Of a stretch of DNA of 20,882 bases, positions 10,454 through 20,877 are shown piece after piece. Source of the DNA: Liolophura sinensis (Eukaryota; Mollusca; Polyplacophora; Chitonida; Chitonidae); assembly GCF_032854445.1 (NCBI RefSeq), contig NW_027018498.1:1-20882 (forward strand), written 5' to 3'. The stretch's first letter is position 1. The number at the start of each line of letters is the position of its first letter. The notes beneath the pieces are model-generated. The model saw nothing but the letters and a program-made list of their open reading frames with translations. It made no database searches and was not told where the DNA came from. The position numbers and the translations under genes were made by a program.

Positions 10454-11002
10454 AAAGACATTGAGTTTGTCTTCGACTTAGAAGTAAGACATTTGTTGGG
10501 TGAGTTAAATGGGCTTGGCCCAAAGATTTGACGTCGTCTGGGCTACCGAAGGGCACATAACTTATAATGAAAAGTTGAATATAGTAATGACCAGTCGCGA
10601 TTGTACATAGCTAATGCAGCCGATTTCAATTAGCAAAAAGATCAGGCAAAAATCCAAAAGTGGAAAAACTGTTCAATGCTGCTGGTAAGAGGCTAATCCG
10701 ACGTATTTTGTGACGAGAAATCGAATGGTGCAAACCGCGTTGCTCTCCGACCAATACTTTTGGCTGTAGCCACAAATGAATAATCAATGATGTCAAGATC
10801 ACGTGCCCAGCAACGGCTCTTACTCCATGGAAACCAAGGAAATTTGCAATTTTTCAACAGCTGGAGATGCCTGGCCCAATTGCGCATCCTTTGGCACCTT
10901 ATTGATGTGGGTCAGTGTTTAATTGTACTTTTTACAGCGGGTTGTATCAAGTACCTTGTGTTTTTTTTATATACAAATGGTGTGGTTTTTCTACATGTAG
11001 AT
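10454..11002 (+). repeat. Satellite unit M20, type J
   Basis: All seven J marks. One C lost near 10674; 549 bp. Confidence 0.96.
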
Positions 11003-11552
11003 AAAGACATTTGAGTTTGTCTTCGACTTAGAAGTAAGACATTTGCTGGGTGAGTTAAATGGGCTTGGCCCAAAGATTTGACTTCGTCTGGGCTACCGAA
11101 GGGCACAGAACTTATAATGAAATGTTGAATATAGTAATGACCAGTCGCGATTGTACATAGTTAATGTAGCCGATTTCAATTAGCAAAATGACCAGGCAAA
11201 AATCCAAAAGTGGAAAAACTGTTCCAATGCTGCTGGTAAGAGGCTAATCCGACGTATTTTGTGACGAGAATTCGAATGGTGCAAACCGCGTGTTCTCCGA
11301 CCAATACTTTTGGCTGTAGCCACAAATGAATAATCAATGATGTCAAGATCACGTGCCCAGCAACGGCTCTTACTCCATGGAAACCAATGAATTTGCAATT
11401 TTTCAACAGCTGGAGATGGCCTGGCCCAATTGCGCATCCTTTGGCACCTTATTGATGTGGGTCAGTGTTCAATTGTACTTTTTACAGCGGATTGTATCAA
11501 GTACCTTTTGTTTTTTTTATATACAAATGGTGTGGTTTTTCTACATGTAGAT
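11003..11552 (+). repeat. Satellite unit M21, type K
   Basis: All K marks. Two insertions and two deletions cancel to 550 bp. A private A-to-T change at 11271 creates an EcoRI site (11268-11273), possibly an error. Confidence 0.96.
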
Positions 11553-12103
11553 AAAGACATTGAGTTTGTCTTCGACTTAGAAGTAAGACATTTGTTGGGT
11601 GAGTTAAATGGGCTTGGCCCAAAGATTTGACGTCGTCTGGGCTACCGAAGGGCACATAACTTATAATGAAAAGTTGAATATAGTAATGACCAGTCGCGAT
11701 TGTACATAGTTAATGTAGCCGATTTCAATTCGCAAAAAGACCAGGCAAAAAAATCCAAAAGTGGAAAAACTGTTCCAATGCTGCTGGTAAGAGGCTAATC
11801 CGACGTATTTTGTGACGAGAAATCGAATGGTGCAAACCGCGTGCTCTCCGACCATACTTTTGGCTGTAGCCACCAAATGAATAATCAATGATGTCAAGAT
11901 CACGTGCCCAGCAACGGCTCTTACTCATGGAAACCAAGGAAATTTGCAATTTTTCAACAGCTGGAGATGCCTGGCCCAATTGCGCATCCTTTAGCACCTT
12001 ATTGATGTGGGTCAGTGTTCAATTGTACTTTTTACAGCGGATTGTATCAAGTACCTTTTGTTTTTTTTATATACAAATGGTGTGGTTTTTTCTACATGTA
12101 GAT
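11553..12103 (+). repeat. Satellite unit M22, type B'
   Basis: 441A present. About six small indels, including loss of one C that destroys the CCATGG site near 11926; net 551 bp. Confidence 0.95.
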
Positions 12104-12653
12104 AAAGACATTGAGTTTGTCTTCGACTTAGAAGTAAGACATTTGCTGGGTGAGTTAAATGCGCTTGGCCCAAAGATTTGACGTCGTCTGGGCTACCGAA
12201 GGGCACATAACTTATAATGAAAAGTTGAATATAGTAATGACCAGTCGCGATTGTACATAGTTAATGTAGCCGATTTCAATTCGCAAAAAGACAAGGCAAA
12301 AATCCAAAAGTAGAAAAACTGTTCCAATGCTGCTGGTAAGAGGCTAATCCGACGTATTTTGTGACGAGAAATCGAATGGTGCAAACCGCGTTGCTCTCCG
12401 ACCAATACTTTTGGCTGTAGCCACAAATGAATAATCAATGATGTCAAGATCACGTGCCCAGCAACGGCTCTTACTCCATGGAAACCAAGGAAATTTGCAA
12501 TTTTTCAACAGCTGGAGATGCCTGGCCCAATTGCGCATCCTTTGGCACCTTATTGATGTGGGTCAGTGTTCAATTGTACTTTTTACAGCGGATTGTATCA
12601 AGTACCTTGTGTTTTTTTTATATACAAATGGTGTGGTTTTTCTACATGTAGAT
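12104..12653 (+). repeat. Satellite unit M23, mosaic type L
   Basis: 43C, 190A, 209A as in A, then 506G, 518T, 534T as in H, plus a private 59C at 12162 that breaks the small GGGC hairpin. It occupies the position of H in copy 1. 550 bp, no indels. Confidence 0.95.
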
Positions 12654-13203
12654 AAAGACATTGAGTTTGTCTTCGACTTAGAAGTAAGACATTTGCTGGG
12701 TGAGTTAAATGGGCTTGGCCCAAAGATTTGACGTCGTCTGGGCTACCGAAGGGCACATAACTTATAATGAAAAGTTGAATATAGTAATGACCAGTCGCGA
12801 TTGTACATAGTTAATGTAGCCGATTTCAATTCGCAAAAAGACAAGGCAAAAATCCAAAAGTAGAAAAACTGTTCCAATGCTGCTGGTAAGAGGCTAATCC
12901 GACGTATATTGTGACGAGAAATCGAATGGTGCAAACCGCGTTGCTCTCCGACCAATACTTTTGGCTGTAGCCACAAATGAATAATCAATGATGTCAAGAT
13001 CACGTGCCCAGCAACGGCTCTTACTCCATGGAAACCAAGGAAATTTGCAATTTTTCAACAGCTGGAGATGCCTGGCCCAATTGCGCATCCTTTGGCACCT
13101 TATTGATGTGGGGCAGTGTTCAATTGTACTTTTTACAGCGGATTGTATCAAGTACCTTTTGTTTTTTTTACATACAAATGGTGTGGATTTTCTACATGTA
13201 GAT
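12654..13203 (+). repeat. Satellite unit M24, mosaic type I'
   Basis: Has 255A of type I in an otherwise type A unit (190A, 506T, 503C, 518C, 534A), plus private 460G. It reads as a short I-derived tract inside an A unit. Confidence 0.95.
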
Positions 13204-13753
13204 AAAGACATTGAGTTTGTCTTCGACTTAGAAGTAAGACATTTGTTGGGTGAGTTAAATGGGCTTGGCCCAAAGATTTGACGTCGTCTGGGCTACCGAA
13301 GGGCACATAACTTATAATGAAAAGTTGAATATAGTAATGACCAGTCGCGATTGTACATAGCTAATGCAGCCGATTTCAATTAGCAAAAAGATCAGGCAAA
13401 AATCCAAAAGTGGAAAAACTGTTCCAATGCTGCTGGTAAGAGGCTAATCCGACGTATTTTGTGACGAGAAATCGAATGGTGCAAACTGCGTTGCTCTCCG
13501 ACCAATACTTTTGGCTGTAGCCACAAATGAATAATCAATGATGTCAAGATCACGTGCCCAGCAACGGCTCTTACTCCATGGAAACCAAGGAAATTTGCAA
13601 TTTTTCAACAGCTGGAGATGCCTGGCCCAATTGCGCATCCTTTGGCACCTTATTGATGTGGGTCAGTGTTCAATTGTACTTTTTACAGCGGGTTGTATCA
13701 AGTACCTTGTGTTTTTTTTATATACAAATGGTGTGGTTTTTCTACATGTAGAT
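13204..13753 (+). repeat. Satellite unit M25, type J'
   Basis: 158C, 164C, 179A, 189T, 489G, 506G but 468C instead of T, plus private 284T. 550 bp, no indels. Confidence 0.95.
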
Positions 13754-14301
13754 AAAGACATTGAGTTTGTCTTCGACTTAGAAGTAAGACATTTGTTGGG
13801 TGAGTTAAATGGGCTTGGCCCAAAGATTTGACTTCGTCTGGCTACCGAAGGGCACATAACTTATAATGAAATGTTGAATATAGTAATGACCAGTCGCGAT
13901 TGTACATAGTTAATGTAGCCGATTTCAATTAGCAAAATGACCAGGCAAAAATCCAAAAGTGGAAAAACTGTTCCAATGCTGCTGGTAAGAGGCTAATCCG
14001 ACGTATTTTGTGACGAGAAATCGAATGGTGCAAACCGCGTTGTTCTCCGACCAATACTTTTGGCTGTAGCCACAAATGAATAATCAATGATGTCAAGATC
14101 ACGTGCCCAGCAACGGCTCTTACTCCATGGAAACCAATGAAATTTGCAATTTTTCAACAGCTGGAGATGCCTGGCCCAATTGCGCATCCTTTGGCACCTT
14201 ATTGATGTGGGTCAGTGTTCAATTGTACTTTTTACAGCGGATTGTATCAAGTACCTTTTGTTTTTTTTATATACAAATGGTGTGGTTTTCTACATGTAGA
14301 T
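13754..14301 (+). repeat. Satellite unit M26, type K'
   Basis: 80T, 120T, 179A, 186T, 291T, 386T but 43T and 105T, unlike K. Two single-base deletions; 548 bp. Confidence 0.95.
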
Positions 14302-14851
14302 AAAGACATTGAGTTGTCTTCGACTTAGAAGTAAGACATTTGTTGGGTGAGTTTAAATGGGCTTGGCCCAAAGATTTGACGTCGTCGGGGCTACCGAAGG
14401 GCACATAACTTATAATGAAAAGTTGAATATAGTAATGACCAGTCGCGATTGTACATAGTTAATGTAGCCGATTTCAATTCGCAAAAAGACCAGGCAAAAA
14501 TCCAAAAGTGGAAAAACTGTTCCAATGCTGCTGGTAAGAGGCTAATCCGACGTATTTTGTGACGAGAAATCGAATGGTGCAAACCGCGTTGCTCTCCGAC
14601 CAATACTTTTGGCTGTAGCCACAAATGAATAATCAATGATGTCAAGATCACGTGCCCAGCAACGGCTCTTACTCCATGGAAACCAAGGAAATTTGCAATT
14701 TTTCAACAGCTGGAGATGCCTGGCCCAATTGCGCATCCTTTGGCACCTTATTGATGTGGGTCAGTGTTCAATTGTACTTTTTACAGCGGATTGTATCAAG
14801 TACCTTTTGTTTTTTTTATATACAAATGGTGTGGTTTTTCTACATGTAGAT
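14302..14851 (+). repeat. Satellite unit M27, type B
   Basis: Reference state at all sites. One T lost and one T gained; a private T-to-G change in the GTCGTCTGGG segment near 14387. Confidence 0.95.
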
Positions 14852-15399
14852 AAAGACATTGAGTTTGTCTTCGACTTAGAAGTAAGACATTTGCTGGTGA
14901 GTTAAATGGGCTTGGCCCAAAGATTTGACGTCGTCTGGGCTACCGAAGGGCACATAACTTATAATGAAAAGTTGAATATAGTAATGACCAGTCGCGATTG
15001 TACATAGTTAATGTAGCCGATTTCAATTCGCAAAAAGACAAGGCAAAAATCCAAAAGTAGAAAAACTGTTCCAATGCTGCTGGTAAGAGGCTAATCCGAC
15101 GTATTTTGTGACGAGAAATCGAATGGTGCAAAACCGCGTTGCTCTCCGACCAATACTTTTGGCTGTAGCCACAAATGAATAATCAATGATGTCAAGATCA
15201 CGTGCCAGCAACGGCTCTTACTCCATGGAAACCAAGGAAATTTGCAATTTTTCAACAGCTGGAGATGCCTGGCCCAATTGCGCATCCTTTGGCACCTTAT
15301 TGATGTGGGTCAGTGTTCAATTGTACTTTTTACAGCGGATTGTATCAAGTACCTTTTGTTTTTTTACATACAAATGGTGTGGATTTTCTACATGTAGAT
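14852..15399 (+). repeat. Satellite unit M28, type A
   Basis: 43C, 190A, 209A, 518C, 534A. Four single-base indels, including a T-tract of seven and a lost C after the E-box; 548 bp. Counterpart of M1. Confidence 0.95.
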
Positions 15400-15946
15400 A
15401 AAGACATTGAGTTTGTCTTCGACTTAGAAGTAAGACATTTGTTGGGTGAGTTAAATGGGCTTGGCCAAAGATTTGACGTCGTCTGGGCTACCGAAGGGCA
15501 CATAACTTATAATGAAAAGTTGAATATAGTAATGACCAGTCGCGATTGTACATAGTTAATGTAGCCGATTTCAATCGCAAAAAGACCAGGCAAAAATCCA
15601 AAGTGGAAAAACTGTTCCAATGCTGCTGGTAAGAGGCTAATCCGACGTATTTTTGTGACCGAGAAATCGAATGGTGCAACCGCGTTGCTCTCCGACCAAT
15701 ACTTTGGCTGTAGCCACAAATGAATAATCAATGATGTCAAGATCACGTGCCCAGCAACGGCTCTTACTCCATGGAAACCAAGGAAATTTGCAATTTTTCA
15801 ACAGCTGGAGATGCCTGGCCCAATTGCGCATCCTTTGGCACCTATTGATGTGGGTGGTCAGTGTTCAATTGTACTTTTTACAGCGGATTGTATCAAGTAC
15901 CTTTGTTTTTTTATATACAAATGGTGTGGTTTTTCTACATGTAGAT
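15400..15946 (+). repeat. Satellite unit M29, type B
   Basis: Reference state at the diagnostic sites. It has the most indels of any unit (about eleven, including a 3-base insertion near 15855); 547 bp. Counterpart of M2. Confidence 0.94.
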
Positions 15947-16494
15947 AAAGACATTGAGTTTGTCTTCGACTTAGAAGTAAGACATTTGCTGGGTGAGTTA
16001 AATGGGCTTGGCCCAAAGATTTGACGTCGTCTGGGCTACCGAAGGGCACATAACTTATAATGAAAAGTTGAATATAGTAATGACAGTCGCGAATGTACAT
16101 AGTTAATGTAGCCGATTTCAATTCGCAAAAAGACAAGGCAAAAATCCAAAAGTAGAAAAAACTGTTCCAATGCTGCTGGTAAGAGGCTAATCCGACGTAT
16201 TTTGTGACGAGAAATCGAATGGTGCAAACCGCGTTGCTCTCCGACCAATACTTTTGGCTGTAGCCACAAATGAATAATCAATGATGTCAAGATCACGTGC
16301 CCAGCAACGGCTCTTACTCCATGGAAACCAAGAAATTTGCAATTTTTCAACAGCTGGAGATGCCTGGCCCAATTGCGCATCCTTTGGCACCTTATTGATG
16401 TGGGTCAGTGTTCATTGTACTTTTTACAGCGGATTGTATCAAGTACCTTTTGTTTTTTTTACATACAAATGGTGTGGATTTTCTACATGTAGAT
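15947..16494 (+). repeat. Satellite unit M30, type A
   Basis: 43C, 190A, 209A, 518C, 534A. Four indels and one private T-to-A near 16092; 548 bp. Counterpart of M3. Confidence 0.95.
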
Positions 16495-17044
16495 AAAGAC
16501 ATTGAGTTTGTCTTCGACTTAGAAGTAAGACATTTGTTGGGTGAGTTAAATGGGCTTGCCCCAAAGATTTGACGTCGTCTGGGCTACCGAAGGGCACATA
16601 ACTTATAATGAAAAGTTGAATATAGTAATGACCAGTCGCGATTGTACATAGTTAATGCAGCCGATTTCAATTAGCAAAAAGATCAGGCAAAAATCCAAAG
16701 TGGAAAAACTGTTCCAATGCTGCTGGTAAGAGGCTAATCCGACGTATTTTGTGACGAGAAATCGAATGGTGCAAACCGCGTTGCTCTCCGACCAATACTT
16801 TTGGCTGTAGCCACAAATGAATAATCAATGATGTCAAGATCACGTGCCCAGCAACGGCTCTTACTCCATGGAAACCAAGGAAATTTGCAATTTTTTCAAC
16901 AGCTGGAGATGCCTGGCCCAATTGCGCATCCTTTGGCACCTTATTGATGTGGGTCAGTGTTCAATTGTACTTTTTACAGCGGATTGTATCAAGTACCTTT
17001 TGTTTTTTTTATATACAAATGGTGTGGTTTTTCTACATGTAGAT
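16495..17044 (+). repeat. Satellite unit M31, type C
   Basis: 164C, 179A, 189T with 305C. Private G-to-C in the GGGC hairpin near 16559; two indels cancel. Counterpart of M4. Confidence 0.95.
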
Positions 17045-17591
17045 AAAGACATTGAGTTTGTCTTCGACTTAGAAGTAAGACATTTGTTGGGTGAGTTAAA
17101 TGGGCTTGGCCCAAAGATTTGACGTCGTCTGGGCTACCGAAGGGCACAGAACTTATAATGAAAAGTTGAATATAGTAATGACCAGTCGCGATTGTACATA
17201 GTTAATGTAGCCGATTTCAATTCGCAAAAAGATCAGGCAAAAATCCAAAAGTGGAAAAACTGTTCCAATGCTGCTGGTAAGAGGCTAATCCGACGTATTT
17301 TGTGACGAGAAATCGAATGGTGCAACCGCGTTGCTCTCCGACCAATACTTTTGGCTGTAGCCACAAATGAATAATCAATGATGTCAAGATCACGTGCCCA
17401 GCAACGGCTCTTACTCCATGGAAACCAAGAAATTTGCAATTTTCAACAGCTGGAGATGCCTGGCCCAATTGCGCATCCTTTGGCACCTTATTGATGTGGG
17501 TCAGTGTTCAATTGTACTTTTTACAGCGGATTGTATCAAGTACCTTTTGTTTTTTTTATATACAAATGGTGTGGTTTTTCTACATGTAGAT
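17045..17591 (+). repeat. Satellite unit M32, type D
   Basis: 105G and 189T as in M5. Three single-base deletions; 547 bp. Confidence 0.95.
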
Positions 17592-18139
17592 AAAGACATT
17601 GAGTTTGTCTTCGACTTAGAAGTAAGACATTTGCTGGGTGAGTTAAATGGGCTTGGCCAAAGATTTGACGTCGTCTGGGCTACCGAAGGGCACATAACTT
17701 ATAATGAAAAGTTGAATATAGTAATGACCAGTCGCGATTGTACATAGTTAATGTAGCCGATTTCAATTCGCAAAAAGATCAGGCAAAAATCCAAAGTGGA
17801 AAAACTGTTCCAATGCTGCTGGTAAGAGGCTAATCCGACGTATTTTGTGACGAGAAATCGAATGGTGCAAACCGCGTTGCTCTCCGACCAATACTTTTGG
17901 CTGTAGCCACAAATGAATAATCAATGATGTCAAGATCACGTGCCCAGCAACGGCTCTTACTCCATGGAAACCAAGGAAATTTGCAATTTTTCAACAGCTG
18001 GAGATGCCTGGGCCCAATGCGCATCCTTTGGCACCTTATTGATGTGGGTCAGTGTTCAATTGTACTTTTTACAGCGGATTGTATCAAGTACCTTTTGTTT
18101 TTTTTATATACAAATGGTGTGGTTTTTCTACATGTAGAT
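17592..18139 (+). repeat. Satellite unit M33, extra unit type D'
   Basis: 43C and 189T with 105T. It has no counterpart in copy 1, where D is followed directly by E. Probably a duplicated D unit whose left part matches E. About four indels; 548 bp. Confidence 0.93.
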
Positions 18140-18688
18140 AAAGACATTGAGTTTGTCTTCGACTTAGAAGTAAGACATTTGCTGGGTGAGTTAAATGGGC
18201 TTGGCCCAAAGATTTGACGTCGTCTGGGCTACCGAAGGGCACATAACTTATAATGAAATGTTGAATATAGTAATGACCAGTCGCGATTGTACATAGTTAA
18301 TGTAGCCGATTCAATTAGCAAAATGACCAGGCAAAAATCCAAAAGTGGAAAAACTGTTCCAATGCTGCTGGTAAGAGGCTAATCCGACGTATTTTGTGAC
18401 GAAAATCGAATGGTGCTAACCGCGTTGCTCTCCGACCAATACTTTTGGCTGTAGCACAAATGAATAATCAATGATGTCAAGATCACGTGCCCAGCAACGG
18501 CTCTTACTCCATGGAAACCAAGGAAATTTGCAATTTTTCAACAGCTGGAGATGCCTGGCCCAATTGCGCAATCCTTTGGCACCTTATTGATGTGGGTCAG
18601 TGTTCAATTGTACTTTTTACAGCGGGTTGTATCAAGTACCTTGTGTTTTTTTTACATACAAATGGTGTGGTTTTTTCTACATGTAGAT
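18140..18688 (+). repeat. Satellite unit M34, type E
   Basis: All E marks, including the rare 280T and 518C with 534T. Five indels, including loss of a G in GACGAG; 549 bp. Counterpart of M6. Confidence 0.95.
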
Positions 18689-19234
18689 AAAGACATTGAG
18701 TTTGTCTTCGACTTAGAAGTAAGACATTTGCTGGGTGAGTTAAATGGCTTGGCCCAAAGATTTGACGTCGTCTGGGCTACCGAAGGGCACAGAACTTATA
18801 ATGAAATGTTGAATATAGTAATGACCAGTCGCGATTGTACATAGTTAATGTAGCCGATTTCAATTAGCAAAATGACCAGGCAAAATCAAAAGTGGAAAAA
18901 CTGTTCCAATGCTGCTGGTAAGAGGCTAATCGACGTATTTTGTGACGAGAAATCGAATGGTGCAAACCGCGTTGCTCTCCGACCAATACTTTTGGCTGTA
19001 GCCACAAATGAATAATCAATGATGTCAAGATCACGTGCCCAGCAACGGCTCTTACTCCATGGAAACCAGGAAATTTGCAATTTTTCAACAGCTGGAGATG
19101 CCTGGCCCAATTGCGCATCCTTTGGCACCTTATTGATGTGGGTCAGTGTTCAATTGTACTTTTTACAGCGGATTGTATCAAGTACCTTTTGTTTTTTTTA
19201 TATACAAATGGTGGTGGTTTTTCTACATGTAGAT
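18689..19234 (+). repeat. Satellite unit M35, type F
   Basis: 43C, 105G, 120T, 179A, 186T. About six indels; 546 bp. Counterpart of M7. Confidence 0.95.
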
Positions 19235-19780
19235 AAAGACATTGAGTTTGTCTTCGACTTAGAAGTAAGACATTTGCTGGGTGAGTTAAATGGCTTGGCC
19301 CAAAGATTTGACGTCGTCTGGGCTACCGAAGGGCACATAACTTATAATGAAAAGTTGAATATAGTAATGACCAGTCGCGATTGTACATAGTTAATGTAGC
19401 CGATTTCAATTCGCAAAAAGACAAGGCAAAAATCCAAAGTAGAAAAACTGTTTCAATGCTGCTGGTAAGAGGCTAATCCGACGTATTTTGTGACGAGAAA
19501 TCGAATGGTGCATACCGCGTTGCTCTCCGACCAATACTTTTGGCTGTAGCCACAAATGAATAATCAATGATGTCAAGATCACGTGCCCAGCAACGGCTCT
19601 TACTCCATGGAAACCAAGGAAATTGCAATTTTTCACAGCTGGAGATGCCTGGCCCAATTGCGCATCCTTTGGCACCTTATTGATGTGGGTCAGTGTTCAA
19701 TTGGTACTTTTTACAGCGGATTGTATCAAGTACCTTTTGTTTTTTTATATACAAATGGTGTGGTTTTTCTACATGTAGAT
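19235..19780 (+). repeat. Satellite unit M36, type G
   Basis: 43C, 190A, 209A and the rare 281T. About six indels, including a T-tract of seven; 546 bp. Counterpart of M8. Confidence 0.95.
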
Positions 19781-20326
19781 AAAGACATTGAGTTTGTCTT
19801 CGACTTAGAAGTAAGACATTTGTTGGGTGAGTTAAATGGGCTTGGCCAAAGATTTGACGTCGTCTGGGCTACCGAAGGGCACATAACTTATAATGAAAAG
19901 TTGAATATAGTAATGACCAGTCGCGATTGTACATAGTTAATGTAGCCGATTTCAATTCGCAAAAGACCAGGCAAAAATCAAAAGTGGAAAACTGTTCCAA
20001 TGCTGCTGGTTAAGAGGCTAATCCGACGTATTTTGTGACGAGAAATCGAATGGTGCAAACCGCGTTGCTCTCCGACAATACTTTTGGCTGTAGCCACAAA
20101 TGAATAATCAATGATGTCAAGATCACGTGCCCAGCAACGGCTCTTACTCCATGGAAACCAAGGAAATTTGCAATTTTTCAACAGCTGGAGATGCCTGGCC
20201 CAATTGCGCATCCTTTGGCACCTTATTGATGTGGGTCAGTGTTCAATTGTACTTTTTACAGCGGATTGTATCAAGTACCTTGTGTTTTTTTTATATACAA
20301 ATGGTGTGGTTTTTCTACATGTAGAT
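19781..20326 (+). repeat. Satellite unit M37, type H
   Basis: Type B with 506G. About six indels; 546 bp. Counterpart of M9. Confidence 0.95.
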
Positions 20327-20877
20327 AAAGACATTGAGTTTGTCTCCGACTTAGAAGTAAGACATTTGCTGGGTGAGTTAAATGGGCTTGGCCCAAAGAT
20401 TTGACGTCGTCTGGGCTACCGAAGGGCACATAACTTATAATGAAAAGTTGAATATAGTAATGACCAGTCGCGATTGTACATAGTTAATGTAGCCGATTTC
20501 AATTCGCAAAAAGACCAGGCAAAAATCCAAAAGTAGAAAAACTGTTCCAATGCTGCTGGTAAGAGGCTAATCCGACGTATATTGTGACGAGAAATCGAAT
20601 GGTGCAAACCGCGTTGCTCTCCGACCAATACTTTTGGCTGTAGCCACAAATGAATAATCAATGATGTCAAGATCACGTGCCCAGCAACGGCTCTTACTCC
20701 ATGGTAAACCAAGGAAATTTGCAATTTTTCAACAGCTGGAGATGCCTGCCCCAATTGCGCATCCTTTGGCACCTTATTGATGTGGGTCAGTGTTCAATTG
20801 TACTTTTTACAGCGGATTGTATCAAGTACTTTGTGTTTTTTTTACATACAAATGGTGTGGATTTTCTACATGTAGAT
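20327..20877 (+). repeat. Satellite unit M38, type I
   Basis: 43C, 209A, 255A, 503T, 506G, 518C, 534A, the full type I set. One extra T in the CCATGG region (about 20705) and two private substitutions; 551 bp. Counterpart of M10. Confidence 0.95.

Larger units (their letters stand above)
9353..11552 (+). repeat. Shortened HOR block A-B'-J-K, second copy
   Basis: Units M18-M21 repeat the type order of M14-M17, including the private 441A marker in B'. This indicates a recent tandem duplication of a 2.2-kb four-unit block. The junction K-to-A (M17-M18) replaces the K-B-A order of copy 1. M19-M21 carry several small indels that look like consensus errors. Confidence 0.85.
11553..14851 (+). repeat. 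Diverged HOR tail, B'-L-I'-J'-K'-B
   Basis: Units M22-M27. M23-M27 line up with H-I-J-K-B of copy 1 (M9-M13), but M23 to M26 are mosaics that carry only part of the diagnostic marks of H, I, J and K. This looks like an older HOR copy altered by gene conversion. B' at M22 links it to the two preceding shortened blocks. Confidence 0.75.

Noticed and set aside
11268-11273. EcoRI site in M21 as a real unit variant
   Set aside because: A single private change next to several indels in a poorly polished stretch is more likely a consensus error.
19019-19390. Longest plus-strand open frame (123 codons)
   Set aside because: It exists only because small indels in M35-M36 join two frames; clean units carry at most 97 codons there.
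20416-20772. Long minus-strand open frames (118 codons here, 114 at 16036-16380)
   Set aside because: Extended by local indels or substitutions. Clean units have 64- and 86-codon minus-strand frames in different frames, and many units break the 86-codon one.
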